Shown: positions 53,475 through 62,220, counted from the stretch's first letter. The stretch is 64,000 nt of DNA from Sulfurisoma sp963709555 (GCA_963709555.1 CAVPWR010000004.1:1-64000), one strand, 5' to 3'. Notes: generated by a model from the sequence alone, not told the origin. A program made the numbers and translations.

Positions 53475-54284
53475 ATGGCAAAACCGATCAATCTCGACGA
53501 AGCCGGCGATTCCGAGGATCTGCAGGCCCTGTTCGACACCATCGCCACCGGCGCTCCGCCACCGGCGCCGCCCCCGGCGCCTGAGCGCGATGCCGCGGGC
53601 GACAGCGACGACTTGCAGGCGCTGTTCGACAGCGTGGTGGCACAGGCGGGTCATGGCGACGGCGGCGCGGAGAGCGAGGACGAGGTCGTCTTCAATCGCC
53701 TCGGCCACCTTGCCCGCCAGTTGCACGACAGCCTGCGCGAGCTCGGTTACGACAAGGTGCTCGAGCAGACTGCCAGCCAGATTCCGGACGCGCGGCAGCG
53801 GCTCAACTACATCGTGGAGATGACCGACAAGGCGGCCAGCCGCGTCCTCAATGCCACCGACATCGCCAAGCCGTTGCAGGACGAACTGCTCGGCAGTTCG
53901 GAGGCCATGGCGCAGCGCTGGGACCGGATGTTCGCCAACCAGCTGTCGGTCGACGAATTCAAGGCGTTGGCCGCAGACAGCCGCGCCTATTTCAAGGAGG
54001 CGCCGGGCAAGCTCAGGACCATCAACGAGCAGACGCTCGAGATCACCATGGCGCAGGACTTTCAGGACCTGACCGGCCAGGTCATCCGCAAGGTGATCGA
54101 CATGGTGCAGGGCCTGGAGACACAGCTGCTGCAGACGCTGATCGAGGCGATGCCGGCCGAGAAGAAGGCGGAAGCGTCGGATGGCGGCCTGCTCAACGGT
54201 CCGGTGATCAGCGCCGTCGGTCGCAACGACGTGGTGACGAGCCAGGCACAGGTGGACGAACTGCTGGAGAGCCTCGGTTTCTGA
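53475..54284 (+). CDS. cheZ: Protein phosphatase CheZ
   Basis: A 269-aa CheY-P phosphatase. The catalytic segment AQDFQDLTGQVIRKVIDMVQ keeps the Asp and Gln of enteric CheZ. The C-terminus ends VDELLESLGF, the CheY-binding tail. Unusually, the first ~60 residues hold two copies of a similar short motif, SEDLQALFDTIA and SDDLQALFDSVVA, separated by a Pro/Ala run. These may be extra docking peptides. The gene sits between cheY and the second cheA. Confidence 0.93.
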   Translation: MAKPINLDEAGDSEDLQALFDTIATGAPPPAPPPAPERDAAGDSDDLQALFDSVVAQAGHGDGGAESEDEVVFNRLGHLARQLHDSLRELGYDKVLEQTASQIPDARQRLNYIVEMTDKAASRVLNATDIAKPLQDELLGSSEAMAQRWDRMFANQLSVDEFKALAADSRAYFKEAPGKLRTINEQTLEITMAQDFQDLTGQVIRKVIDMVQGLETQLLQTLIEAMPAEKKAEASDGGLLNGPVISAVGRNDVVTSQAQVDELLESLGF

Positions 54285-54308
54285 CCGGGGTATTCGCGGG
54301 AGAGAGCG

Positions 54309-56219
54309 ATGAGTGATTTTCAAGGCATGGAAGACCTCCTTCAGGATTTCCTGGTGGAGGCGAGCGATCTTCTTTCGGGTGTCGACAACAAGCTGGTCGA
54401 CCTCGAACAGAATCCGCATGATCTTGGCCTGCTGAACGAGATTTTTCGTGGTTTCCACACCATCAAGGGTGGCGCCGGCTTCCTCAACGCAGCCGAACTG
54501 GTCACGCTCTGCCACCTGACGGAAAACCTGTTCGACAAGCTGCGCACCGGCGAGATGCAGATCAGCGGCAAGCTCCTGGATGTGATCCTCGATGCCACCG
54601 GGGCCGTGCGCGACATGTTCGGCAACCTCGAGGGCGGCGTGCTGCCGACCGCGGCCGATCCGGCGCTGATCGCCCAGCTCAAGGCCGCACTGGCCGGCCA
54701 ACTGGCGGGGGATGCAGCGGCGCCGACCGCCGTCACGCCAGCGCCCTCCGCCTCCGGGGTACCGGCTGCCGCCGTCCCCGTCCCTGGCGGCCCCGACTGG
54801 GACAACCTGTTCAACGCGGTCACCGCCGCCGCCGCGCCGGCCGAAGCGCCGTCCGCCGCGACCATCGAAGCGGGCCTGCATCACGACGTCAAGGGCGAGT
54901 CACCGGAGGAGATCATCAAGGCCGCGGTGGGCCGCCGCACCTCCGACAAGCCCGGCTACCAGGGCCCGGCCAGCGGCCGCCGCGACACCGAAAAGACGCG
55001 CGACAACTCGATCCGCGTCGACACCTCGCGTCTCGACCAGGTGCTCAACCTGTCGGGCGAGATCGGCCTGACCAAGAACCGCCTCAACGCGCTGCGCAGC
55101 GACATCCTCAACGGCCGCTCCGACACCGATACCCTGCATGCGCTCGACCAGGCCGTGAGCCAGCTCGACCTGCTGGTGTCCGACCTGCAGAACGCGGTCA
55201 TGAAGACGCGGATGCAGCCGATCGGCCGGCTGTTCCAGAAATACCCGCGCATCGCCCGCGACCTCGCCCGCAGCCTGGGCAAGGACGTCGAGCTGCTGCT
55301 CATCGGCGAGGACACCGAGATCGACAAGACCATGATCGAGGATCTGTCCGACCCGATCGTGCACCTGATCCGTAACGCCGTCGATCACGGCGTCGAGGCG
55401 ACCGAGGAGCGTCGTGCCCTCGGCAAGCCGGAGAAGTCGCAGGTTCGCCTCGAAGCGCGGCAGGAGGGAGACCACATCGTCCTCATCATCGCCGACGATG
55501 GCAAGGGCATGAACCCCGAGAAGCTGCGAGCCAAGGCGCTGGAGAAGGGCCTCATCAGCGATGAAGAGGCCAACACCATGGACGAGCGCCAGAGCTTCAA
55601 CCTGGTGTTCCTGCCCGGTTTCTCGACCAAGGACGTCGCTTCCGACGTCTCCGGCCGCGGTGTCGGCATGGATGTGGTCAAGACCAACATCCAGAAGCTC
55701 AACGGCTCGATCGAGACCAAGTCGGTGCTCGGCAAGGGCACCACCTTCACCATTTCTCTGCCACTGACGCTGGCCATCCTGCCGGTGCTGCTGGTGCAGC
55801 TCGGGAACCAGCCCTTCGCCGTGCCGCTGTCGATGGTGCGCGAAATTCTGCCGATCGAGATCGAGCATATCCAGGAAGTCGGCGGTCGCGCCACCATGGT
55901 GGTGCGTGGCGAGGTGATGCCGATTTACCCGCTGTGCAACCTCATCGGCTGGGCCCCCGAACAGGTGGCCGAGTACGGCGTGCTGATGCAGACCGCCGAA
56001 CAGACTTTCATCCTCGCCATCGACGGTTTCATGGGCCGCGAGGATGCCGTGATCAAGTCGCTCGAGGACTTCCGTCCCAAGGGCGTGGCCGGTGTCACCA
56101 CGCTGTCCAACGGCCAGATCGTGCTGATTCTCGACATGAAGGAACTGCTCAGCGAGAGCGGCGACTCCCGCGGCGTGGCCCGCTCCGCCTTCATCCGCGA
56201 CCTCGAAGCGGCCGCGTAG
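54309..56219 (+). CDS. cheA: Chemotaxis histidine kinase CheA (second copy)
   Basis: A 636-aa kinase with an HPt domain (phospho-acceptor His50 in IFRGFHTIKGGAGFL), an Ala/Pro/Val-rich linker (about 135-190) without a recognisable P2 domain, and a dimerisation domain (SIRVDTSRLDQVLNLSGEIG). The ATP site follows (IVHLIRNAVDHGVE, IADDGKGM, GRGVGMDVV), then a CheW-like domain (FAVPLSMVREILPIE). It is shorter than the first CheA and lacks its GFF repeats. It belongs with cheY2-cheZ; two CheA types imply either two arrays or a mixed one. Confidence 0.95.
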   Translation: MSDFQGMEDLLQDFLVEASDLLSGVDNKLVDLEQNPHDLGLLNEIFRGFHTIKGGAGFLNAAELVTLCHLTENLFDKLRTGEMQISGKLLDVILDATGAVRDMFGNLEGGVLPTAADPALIAQLKAALAGQLAGDAAAPTAVTPAPSASGVPAAAVPVPGGPDWDNLFNAVTAAAAPAEAPSAATIEAGLHHDVKGESPEEIIKAAVGRRTSDKPGYQGPASGRRDTEKTRDNSIRVDTSRLDQVLNLSGEIGLTKNRLNALRSDILNGRSDTDTLHALDQAVSQLDLLVSDLQNAVMKTRMQPIGRLFQKYPRIARDLARSLGKDVELLLIGEDTEIDKTMIEDLSDPIVHLIRNAVDHGVEATEERRALGKPEKSQVRLEARQEGDHIVLIIADDGKGMNPEKLRAKALEKGLISDEEANTMDERQSFNLVFLPGFSTKDVASDVSGRGVGMDVVKTNIQKLNGSIETKSVLGKGTTFTISLPLTLAILPVLLVQLGNQPFAVPLSMVREILPIEIEHIQEVGGRATMVVRGEVMPIYPLCNLIGWAPEQVAEYGVLMQTAEQTFILAIDGFMGREDAVIKSLEDFRPKGVAGVTTLSNGQIVLILDMKELLSESGDSRGVARSAFIRDLEAAA

Positions 56220-56250
56220 TACCCAGCCGGCCCCTGCCCTGGAGCGGCCC

Positions 56251-56315
56251 GGCGGAAACGCCAAGGTGGTCGTCCGCCCCCGACGTTTCCGCCGTCCCGC
56301 CAGCGCCGACTTTTT
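56251..56315 (+). terminator. Hairpin after the second cheA, joined to the 24-nt repeat
   Basis: Perfect 10-bp inverted repeat GGCGGAAACG (56251-56260) / CGTTTCCGCC (56284-56293). The right arm runs into copy E of the 24-nt repeat, whose end supplies the T-run (GACTTTTT, to 56315). The left arm lies in a fragment of the other repeat family (GGAGCGGCCCGGCGGAAACG). The T-run is far from the stem, so terminator function is only possible. Confidence 0.4.
56291..56314 (+). repeat. 24-nt dispersed repeat, copy E (intergenic)
   Basis: The copy closest to consensus: GCCGTC followed by CCGCCAGCGCCGACTTTT, lying between the second cheA and flhB. Confidence 0.78.
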
Positions 56316-56376
56316 GCCCTCTCTGCGCGGCCGAAATGGCCAAGTAATCCAGTCTTAATCCCGGGCTTCCGCTTGA

Positions 56377-56403
56377 CCATGGCGGCAATAATTGCCGCCA
56401 TGG
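56377..56403. promoter_or_regulatory. Perfect 27-bp palindrome upstream of flhB
   Basis: CCATGGCGGCAAT (56377-56389), one central A, and ATTGCCGCCATGG (56391-56403). The right arm ends where the GGAGAG ribosome site of flhB begins, 13 bases before the TTG start. It could be an operator for a dimeric regulator or an RNA hairpin that masks translation. Confidence 0.75.
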
Positions 56404-56415
56404 AGAGTGCCGCCC

Positions 56416-57564
56416 TTGGCTGAAGACAGCGATCTCGAACGCACCGAACCAGCATCAAGCCGGCGCATCGAACAGGCGCGGGCCGAAGGCCAGGTTCCGC
56501 AGTCGCGCGAGCTCGCCGCCTTCCTCGTCATGGCGACGGGGGTAGGCGGCATATGGGCGCTGGGCGGCTGGCTGACGCAGCGTGCCGGCGGCATCATCAG
56601 CCACGGGCTAGTCTTCGACCGCAGGGCGGCCTTCGATCCCGAGTTCATGGGGGTTTCCTTCGTCAACCTGTCGTGGGAGGCGCTGACCCTGGTCGCGCCG
56701 ATTTTCATCCTGACCTTCGCCGCCGCGTTGCTGACGCCCTTTGCCTTCGGCGGCTGGAACTTCTCGAACAAGGCGCTGACGCCCGACCCCATGCGCATGG
56801 ATCCGCTGCGCGGGCTGAAGCGCATGTTCTCGTGGCAGAGCATCGCCGAACTGGTCAAGAGCGTGCTCAAGGCCTTTCTCCTCGGCGGCATCATCTGGTG
56901 GGTGGTGCGCCACGAGCAGGATCACCTGTTCGCGCTGATCACCCAGCCGATCGACGTGGCGCTGGCGTCGACCGGCCGCATTCTCGTCTTCGCCGCGCTG
57001 GCCATGGTCGCTGGCCTGGCGCTGATCGCCATGATCGACGTGCCCTTCCAGCTCTGGCAGTACTACTCGCGGTTGAAGATGACGCGCGAGGAGCTGAAGC
57101 AGGAATACAAGGAAATGGAAGGCGACCCGCAGCTCAAGGCGCGCATCCGCAGCACGCAGCGCGAGGCGGCCCGTCGCCGCATGATGACCGAGGTACCGAA
57201 GGCCGACGTGGTGGTCACCAACCCGACGCACTTCGCCGTTGCGCTGAAATACGACGCCGGCAGGATGGGCGCGCCGACGGTGGTGGCCAAGGGCATGAAC
57301 CTGGTGGCGCAGAAGATCCGCGAACTCGCCGACGAGCACAAGGTGCCGGTGCTCGAAGCTCCGCCGCTGGCCCGTGCGCTCTATCGCCATGCCGAAATCG
57401 GCGATCAGATTCCCGCCACGCTCTACACCGCCGTAGCCGAGGTGATGGCCTACGTCTACCAGCTCAACCAGTACGTGGCCGGCGCCATGGGGCTGTTGCC
57501 GCCGCAGCCGCCGGCGGCGATCGACGTTCCGGTCGGCCTCGACCCGGGGAGTCCCGCTAGCTGA
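56416..57564 (+). CDS. flhB: Flagellar type III export protein FlhB
   Basis: Membrane component of the flagellar export gate that switches substrate specificity after self-cleavage. The 382-aa protein has four membrane segments in its first ~210 residues (for example LAAFLVMATGVGGIWALGGWL and ILVFAALAMVAGLALIAMI). A cytoplasmic domain follows, with the autocleavage motif NPTH at 269-272 (VVVTNPTHFAVAL). The TTG at 56416 (MAEDSDLERTEPASSRR) was chosen because it matches the family start and has a GGAGAG site; the upstream ATG at 56392 falls inside the palindrome. Its stop overlaps the flhA start. Confidence 0.95.
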   Translation: MAEDSDLERTEPASSRRIEQARAEGQVPQSRELAAFLVMATGVGGIWALGGWLTQRAGGIISHGLVFDRRAAFDPEFMGVSFVNLSWEALTLVAPIFILTFAAALLTPFAFGGWNFSNKALTPDPMRMDPLRGLKRMFSWQSIAELVKSVLKAFLLGGIIWWVVRHEQDHLFALITQPIDVALASTGRILVFAALAMVAGLALIAMIDVPFQLWQYYSRLKMTREELKQEYKEMEGDPQLKARIRSTQREAARRRMMTEVPKADVVVTNPTHFAVALKYDAGRMGAPTVVAKGMNLVAQKIRELADEHKVPVLEAPPLARALYRHAEIGDQIPATLYTAVAEVMAYVYQLNQYVAGAMGLLPPQPPAAIDVPVGLDPGSPAS

Positions 57565-59657
57565 TGGCCACCCAATCGCTCGCCCTCGACGGCCTCTTCA
57601 GCCGCACCCACCTGCGCCAGCTCGGCGCGCCGGTGCTGATCATCGCTATCCTGTCGATGATGGTGCTGCCGTTGCCGACGTTCGCGCTGGACGTGTTCTT
57701 CACCTTCAACATCGCGATGGCGATCATCGTGCTGCTGGTGGCGATGTACGTGATGAAGCCGCTGGACTTCTCGGTGTTCCCGACCGTGCTGCTGGTGACG
57801 ACGTTGCTGCGCCTCTCGCTCAACGTCGCTTCGACGCGGATTGTGCTGCTCGAAGGGCACACCGGCCCCGATGCGGCCGGCAAGGTGATCGAGGCCTTCG
57901 GTCATTTCCTGGTCGGCGGCAACTACACCGTCGGCATCGTCGTCTTCGTCATCCTCACCCTGATCAATTTCGTGGTGATCACCAAGGGCGCCGGCCGCAT
58001 CGCCGAAGTCGCCGCCCGCTTCACTCTCGACGCGATGCCCGGCAAGCAGATGGCCATCGATGCCGACCTCAATGCCGGTCTCATCGGCGAAGACGAGGCC
58101 CGCCGCCGCCGCAAGGAGGTGGCGCAGGAAGCCGACTTCTACGGCTCGATGGACGGCGCCTCGAAGTTCGTCCGCGGCGACGCCGTCGCCGGCATCCTGA
58201 TCCTGCTCATCAACATCATCGGCGGCCTCATCGTCGGCGTCGTCCAGCACGACATGGACGTCGGCCAGGCGGCGAAGAACTACACCCTGCTGACCATCGG
58301 CGACGGCCTGGTGGCGCAGATCCCGGCGCTGATCATCTCCACCGCTGCCGGCCTGGTGGTGACGCGCGTCGGCGGCGACGAGCGCGACATCGGCGAGCAG
58401 GTCGGCGATCAGGTTTTCGGCAACCCCACGGTGCTGATGCTGACCGCGGGCATCCTCGGCATTCTCGGCCTGATTCCGGGCATGCCCCACTTGGTTTTCC
58501 TGCTCCTCGCCGCCGGCCTCGGCAGCCTGGCTTGGTGGATGGTGCAGCGGCGGCAGGCGGCGGCCACGCCGGCCACGGCGGCGCCGGTGGCCGCGCCGCA
58601 GGAAGCGGTCGAGGCCAGCTGGGCCGATGTCGCGCCCGTCGACGTGCTCGGCCTCGAAGTCGGCTACCGCCTGATCCCGCTGGTCGACAAAGGCATGGAC
58701 GGCGAACTGCTGAAGCGCATCCGCGGCCTGCGCAAGAAGTTCGCGCAGGAGGTCGGTTTCCTCGCCGCGCCCGTGCATATCCGCGACAACCTCGAGCTCA
58801 AGCCGAATGCCTATCGCATCACCCTGAAAGGGGTCGAGATCGGCGCCGGCGAGGCCTATCCCGGCATGCACCTGGCGATCAACCCCGGCCGCGTCGCCGG
58901 ACCGTTGCCCGGCACGCCCACCACCGACCCGGCCTTCGGCCTGCCGGCGGTGTGGATCGAGGCGACCCTGCGCGAGCAGGCCCACGCCCTCGGTTACACC
59001 GTCGTCGATGCCAGCACGGTGATCGCGACCCATCTCAACCACGTCATTCTCTCCCACGCCGCCGAACTGCTCGGTCGCCAGGAAGCCCAATCGCTGCTGG
59101 ACCACATCGCCGCCGATGCGCCCAAGCTGATCGAGGACCTGGTGCCCAAGCTGCTGTCGCTGTCGGTGGTGCAGCGCGTGCTGCAGAACCTGCTGGACGA
59201 GGGCGTCAATATCCGCGACATGCGCAGCATCATCGAGACCCTGGCCGAGAACGCGCCGCGCAGCCAGGATCCGGTGGAATTGACCTCGCTGGTTCGCGTC
59301 GCGCTCGGCCGCGCCATCGTGCAGCAGCTGTATCCGGGTAATGCCGAGCTGCAGGTGATGGCGCTGGAGCCGGGACTCGAGCGCATCCTCGGCCAGGCCC
59401 TCGCCGGCGGCGTCGGCGGCGATGCCGGAGGCATCGAGCCCGGGCTGGCCGACTCGCTGCTGCGCGAGACCGCCGCCGCCGCCGGACGCCAGGAAGAAAT
59501 CGGCCTGCCCGCCGTGTTGCTGGTGCCGGGGCAGCTGCGCTGGCTGCTGTCGCGCTTCCTGCGCCGCGCCTGGCCCAATCTCAAGGTATTGGCCAATGCC
59601 GAAGTGCCGGATTCACGCACCATCAAGGTGACGGCGGTCATCGGAGGTACCAAATGA
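57564..59657 (+). CDS. flhA: Flagellar type III export protein FlhA
   Basis: Large export-gate protein, 697 aa. The N-terminal half has about eight membrane segments (PVLIIAILSMMVLPLPTFALDVFFTFNIAMAIIVLL is divided among the first two). The FHIPEP-type signature region LRLSLNVASTRIVLLEGHTGP is present. The cytoplasmic domain from about residue 345 (VDVLGLEVGYRLIPLVD) binds export chaperones and ends KVTAVIGGTK. It overlaps flhB by one base and is followed by a repeat-like leader frame that begins inside its stop codon. Confidence 0.96.
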   Translation: MATQSLALDGLFSRTHLRQLGAPVLIIAILSMMVLPLPTFALDVFFTFNIAMAIIVLLVAMYVMKPLDFSVFPTVLLVTTLLRLSLNVASTRIVLLEGHTGPDAAGKVIEAFGHFLVGGNYTVGIVVFVILTLINFVVITKGAGRIAEVAARFTLDAMPGKQMAIDADLNAGLIGEDEARRRRKEVAQEADFYGSMDGASKFVRGDAVAGILILLINIIGGLIVGVVQHDMDVGQAAKNYTLLTIGDGLVAQIPALIISTAAGLVVTRVGGDERDIGEQVGDQVFGNPTVLMLTAGILGILGLIPGMPHLVFLLLAAGLGSLAWWMVQRRQAAATPATAAPVAAPQEAVEASWADVAPVDVLGLEVGYRLIPLVDKGMDGELLKRIRGLRKKFAQEVGFLAAPVHIRDNLELKPNAYRITLKGVEIGAGEAYPGMHLAINPGRVAGPLPGTPTTDPAFGLPAVWIEATLREQAHALGYTVVDASTVIATHLNHVILSHAAELLGRQEAQSLLDHIAADAPKLIEDLVPKLLSLSVVQRVLQNLLDEGVNIRDMRSIIETLAENAPRSQDPVELTSLVRVALGRAIVQQLYPGNAELQVMALEPGLERILGQALAGGVGGDAGGIEPGLADSLLRETAAAAGRQEEIGLPAVLLVPGQLRWLLSRFLRRAWPNLKVLANAEVPDSRTIKVTAVIGGTK

Positions 59658-59802
59658 GAACCTTCCCCCCGCCCCCCTTCCAGTGGAATGGGATGACTGA
59701 AGTTCAGCCGCTACGCGGTTTCCGGTTCCCGCCTTGCTTCAGCTTGGGGCGGCCCGGCGGAGAAGCCATGATCACTGACCCCAAAGGAAAGAGGGCGCCA
59801 TG
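59654..59802 (+). repeat. Hybrid intergenic element/leader frame between flhA and flhF
   Basis: The 3' block (AGCTTGGGGCGGCCCGGCGG, 59741-59760) is that of the hairpin/leader repeat, but the 5' part differs (CCCCCCGCCCCCC and a small palindrome CTGAAGTTCAG). An ATG at 59654 overlaps the flhA stop and opens a 49-codon frame (MRTFPPPPFQWNGMTEVQP...). Its TGA overlaps the flhF ATG at 59800. This frame thus bridges the two genes with ATGA overlaps at both ends. Whether a peptide is made is unknown. Confidence 0.5.
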
Positions 59803-61356
59803 ACCGTCAAAAAATATGTCGCCGCCAATGCGCGCGAAGCGCTGCGCCGCATCAAGCAGGAGCTCGGCCCGGATGCCATCGTCGTCTCCAACAAGGCCGT
59901 TGCCGAGGGCGTCGAGATCGTGGCCATGTCGGCAGACAGCCTCGAGGCCCTGTCGCGGCAGCCGGCTCCCCGGGCGGCTCCCCCGGCACCGCAGCCCATC
60001 CCGCCCAGCGCTGCGCGCACCGCCCCGCCACCGGCGCCAGCCGTTGGGTCTATGGCAGCCACGAGTGCGGAGGACGACTATATGGTGAGTCTGTCCGGCA
60101 AGGCGCGGGCCCAGGCCCCGTTCCGGCCGTGGCAGCCTGCGGCAGCAGCCCCCGGCGCCGGGCATGCGCCTGTTGCCAGCGTCCCGCCAGCACCGACTTT
60201 TGCCGCGACTTCGGAGCGGCCGCGGGCGCGGCCCCTGGGCGAGCGCGCCGCTGTCGGCCGCGTACCCAGCGGTGCCGAGGTCGCAGCCAGCCTCGCCCGC
60301 GCCGCAGCCGAAGCGCAGCGCGGCGCCAGCCCCGATGAGGATGATGCGCAACGTTTGCGCAGTTACCTCGATCACGGCAGCGAAACCGGTCGTCGCGGCG
60401 ATGCGTCCACCGATCAACTGCTGGCCGAGATGCATGCCATCAAGTCGCTGCTCGAGCGGCAGCTGGGCGGCTTCGCCTGGGGCGACCTCGCCCGCGAATC
60501 GCCGGCGCGGGCCCTGCTGCTGGCCGAGATGCTCGACGCCGGCTTCTCCGGCGAACTGGCGCGCCACCTGATCGAAGGCATGCCGCCGGATCTTTCGGCC
60601 GACGCCGGACGCAAGTGGCTGCAGGCCGGCATCAACCGCCGCCTGCGCACCCTGGCCAACGATTCCGACATCATCGATCGCGGCGGCGTCTTCGCCCTGG
60701 TCGGTCCCACCGGGGTCGGCAAGACGACGACGACGGCGAAGCTGGCGGCTCGCTGCGTGGTGCGCTACGGTGCCGACCGCCTGGCGCTGCTCACCACCGA
60801 CTCCTACCGCATCGGCGCCCACGAGCAGTTGCGCATCTACGGCCGCATCCTCGGCGTGCCGGTGCATGTGGTGCGCGACAGCGACGACCTGCGCCGCACC
60901 CTGCACGAGCTGCGCGACAAGCACATGGTGCTGATCGACACCGTCGGCATGAGCCAGCGCGACCGCATGGTGGCCGAACAGGCGGCGATGCTGATGCGCG
61001 CCGGCGAAGTCAGCCGCCTGCTGCTGCTCAACGCCACCAGCCGCGGCGACACACTCGACGACGTGATCCGCTCCTACGCCGGCGAGGACATCGCCGGTAC
61101 CATCCTGACCAAGATCGACGAAGCCGCTTCGCTGGCGCCGGCGCTCGACGCGGTGGTGCGCCACGGCCTGCTGCTGACCCATGTCGCCAACGGCCAGCGC
61201 GTGCCCGAGGATCTGCATCTCCCCAACCGCAGCTACCTGCTGCATCGCGCCTTCAAGCTGCCGGCGGTCGAGTCGCCGCACCGGCTGCGCGAAGAAGAGG
61301 TCGGCCTCAGCCTGCCGCCGGCGCAGGCGAAAGCACTGAGGTCTGCCCTTGTCTGA
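59800..61356 (+). CDS. flhF: Flagellar biosynthesis GTPase FlhF
   Basis: SRP-type GTPase that positions the flagellum, typically at the pole; 518 aa. The basic N-terminal domain (MTVKKYVAANAREALRRIKQ) is followed by an Ala/Pro-rich region (about 50-150) containing a copy of the 24-nt repeat, read as VPPAPTF. An N domain precedes the G domain, which has the P-loop GPTGVGKTTTTAKLAA (about 306-320), TTDSYRIGAHEQL, DTVGMSQRDR and TKIDEA. It overlaps flhG by 8 bp. With flhG it suggests polar or low-number flagella despite the presence of flhDC. Confidence 0.95.
   Translation: MTVKKYVAANAREALRRIKQELGPDAIVVSNKAVAEGVEIVAMSADSLEALSRQPAPRAAPPAPQPIPPSAARTAPPPAPAVGSMAATSAEDDYMVSLSGKARAQAPFRPWQPAAAAPGAGHAPVASVPPAPTFAATSERPRARPLGERAAVGRVPSGAEVAASLARAAAEAQRGASPDEDDAQRLRSYLDHGSETGRRGDASTDQLLAEMHAIKSLLERQLGGFAWGDLARESPARALLLAEMLDAGFSGELARHLIEGMPPDLSADAGRKWLQAGINRRLRTLANDSDIIDRGGVFALVGPTGVGKTTTTAKLAARCVVRYGADRLALLTTDSYRIGAHEQLRIYGRILGVPVHVVRDSDDLRRTLHELRDKHMVLIDTVGMSQRDRMVAEQAAMLMRAGEVSRLLLLNATSRGDTLDDVIRSYAGEDIAGTILTKIDEAASLAPALDAVVRHGLLLTHVANGQRVPEDLHLPNRSYLLHRAFKLPAVESPHRLREEEVGLSLPPAQAKALRSALV
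60178..60201 (+). repeat. 24-nt dispersed repeat, copy F (in the flhF linker)
   Basis: GTCCCGCCAGCACCGACTTTT at 60181-60201 has one change in the core (GCG to GCA). It is read as VPPAPTF, as in CheB. Confidence 0.72.
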
Positions 61357-62179
61357 ACTCGCCTGGCACGGTGACCAGGCCGCCGGCCTGCGTCGTCTCT
61401 TCGGCAGCCGCGCGCCGCAGGTGGTGGCGTTCGCCTCCGGGCGAGAGGCCTGCGGCCGTACCACGCTGGTGGTGCAGACCGCCGCGGCGCTGGCGCAACA
61501 AGGGCAGGGCGTGGTCATCGTCGACGAGAATGGCGCACCCAACAATGCGGTCGCGGCCTTCGGCCTGACGGCGCGTTACGACCTGATGCACGCGGTGAGC
61601 GGCACCCGCGCGCTGCGCCAGGTCGAGCTGGCCGCGGCGCCGCTGGTGCGCATCGTTCCCGCGGCGCGCGCGGCGCGAGAGCTTGACCATCTCGATGCCG
61701 ACACGCGGCTGCGGCTGGCCGATTGCCTCGAACAACTGCAGGAGGGTGCCGGCTTCGTCCTGATCGACTGCGCCAGCCGCCGCGGCGGCCACCTGTCGGC
61801 ACTGGCGCGGGCTGCCCGCCACCTGGTTATCGTGGTGGCGGCACAGAGCAGTGCCATCACCCATGCCTACGCGCTGATCAAGCGCATCGCCCAGGATCGC
61901 ATCCACGGCGGTTTCCAGATCGCCATCACACGGGCGCGCTCGCATGAAGAGGCGCGCGCCATTTTCGAGAATATGCGGCGGGTGGCCGCCGACCATCTCG
62001 GCGTGCGACTCGATTATCTGGGCGACGCCCGGGTGCCGGTGACCGAGCACCTGGCCGAGGCGCTGCGCAACCGGCTGCCGGCATTCGCCGACGATGGTGC
62101 CGATGTTCTGGGACTCGACGGCGGTACCGGGCTCTGGGGCGATTTGCACGAGCGGGGCCTGGCGGAAACGATGGTATAG
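61349..62179 (+). CDS. flhG: Flagellar number regulator FlhG/FleN (MinD-like), degenerate P-loop
   Basis: A 276-aa MinD/ParA-type protein that limits flagellar number together with FlhF. The start is TTG 61349, overlapping flhF. The Walker A region reads ASGREACGRTTLVV, where the family has KGGVGKT: both lysines are arginine and one glycine is Glu. The switch region VIVDENGAPNNAV also departs from the usual DxDxG. The remaining fold is kept (FVLIDCASRRGGHLSALARAA, YALIKRI, YLGDARVPVTEHL). ATP binding may be weak or altered. It lies between flhF and fliA as in many polar flagellates. Confidence 0.88.
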   Translation: MSELAWHGDQAAGLRRLFGSRAPQVVAFASGREACGRTTLVVQTAAALAQQGQGVVIVDENGAPNNAVAAFGLTARYDLMHAVSGTRALRQVELAAAPLVRIVPAARAARELDHLDADTRLRLADCLEQLQEGAGFVLIDCASRRGGHLSALARAARHLVIVVAAQSSAITHAYALIKRIAQDRIHGGFQIAITRARSHEEARAIFENMRRVAADHLGVRLDYLGDARVPVTEHLAEALRNRLPAFADDGADVLGLDGGTGLWGDLHERGLAETMV

Positions 62180-62220
62180 TTGGCCGACGCCACAGCCCGC
62201 TCCGTGCACCTACCGTCGCG

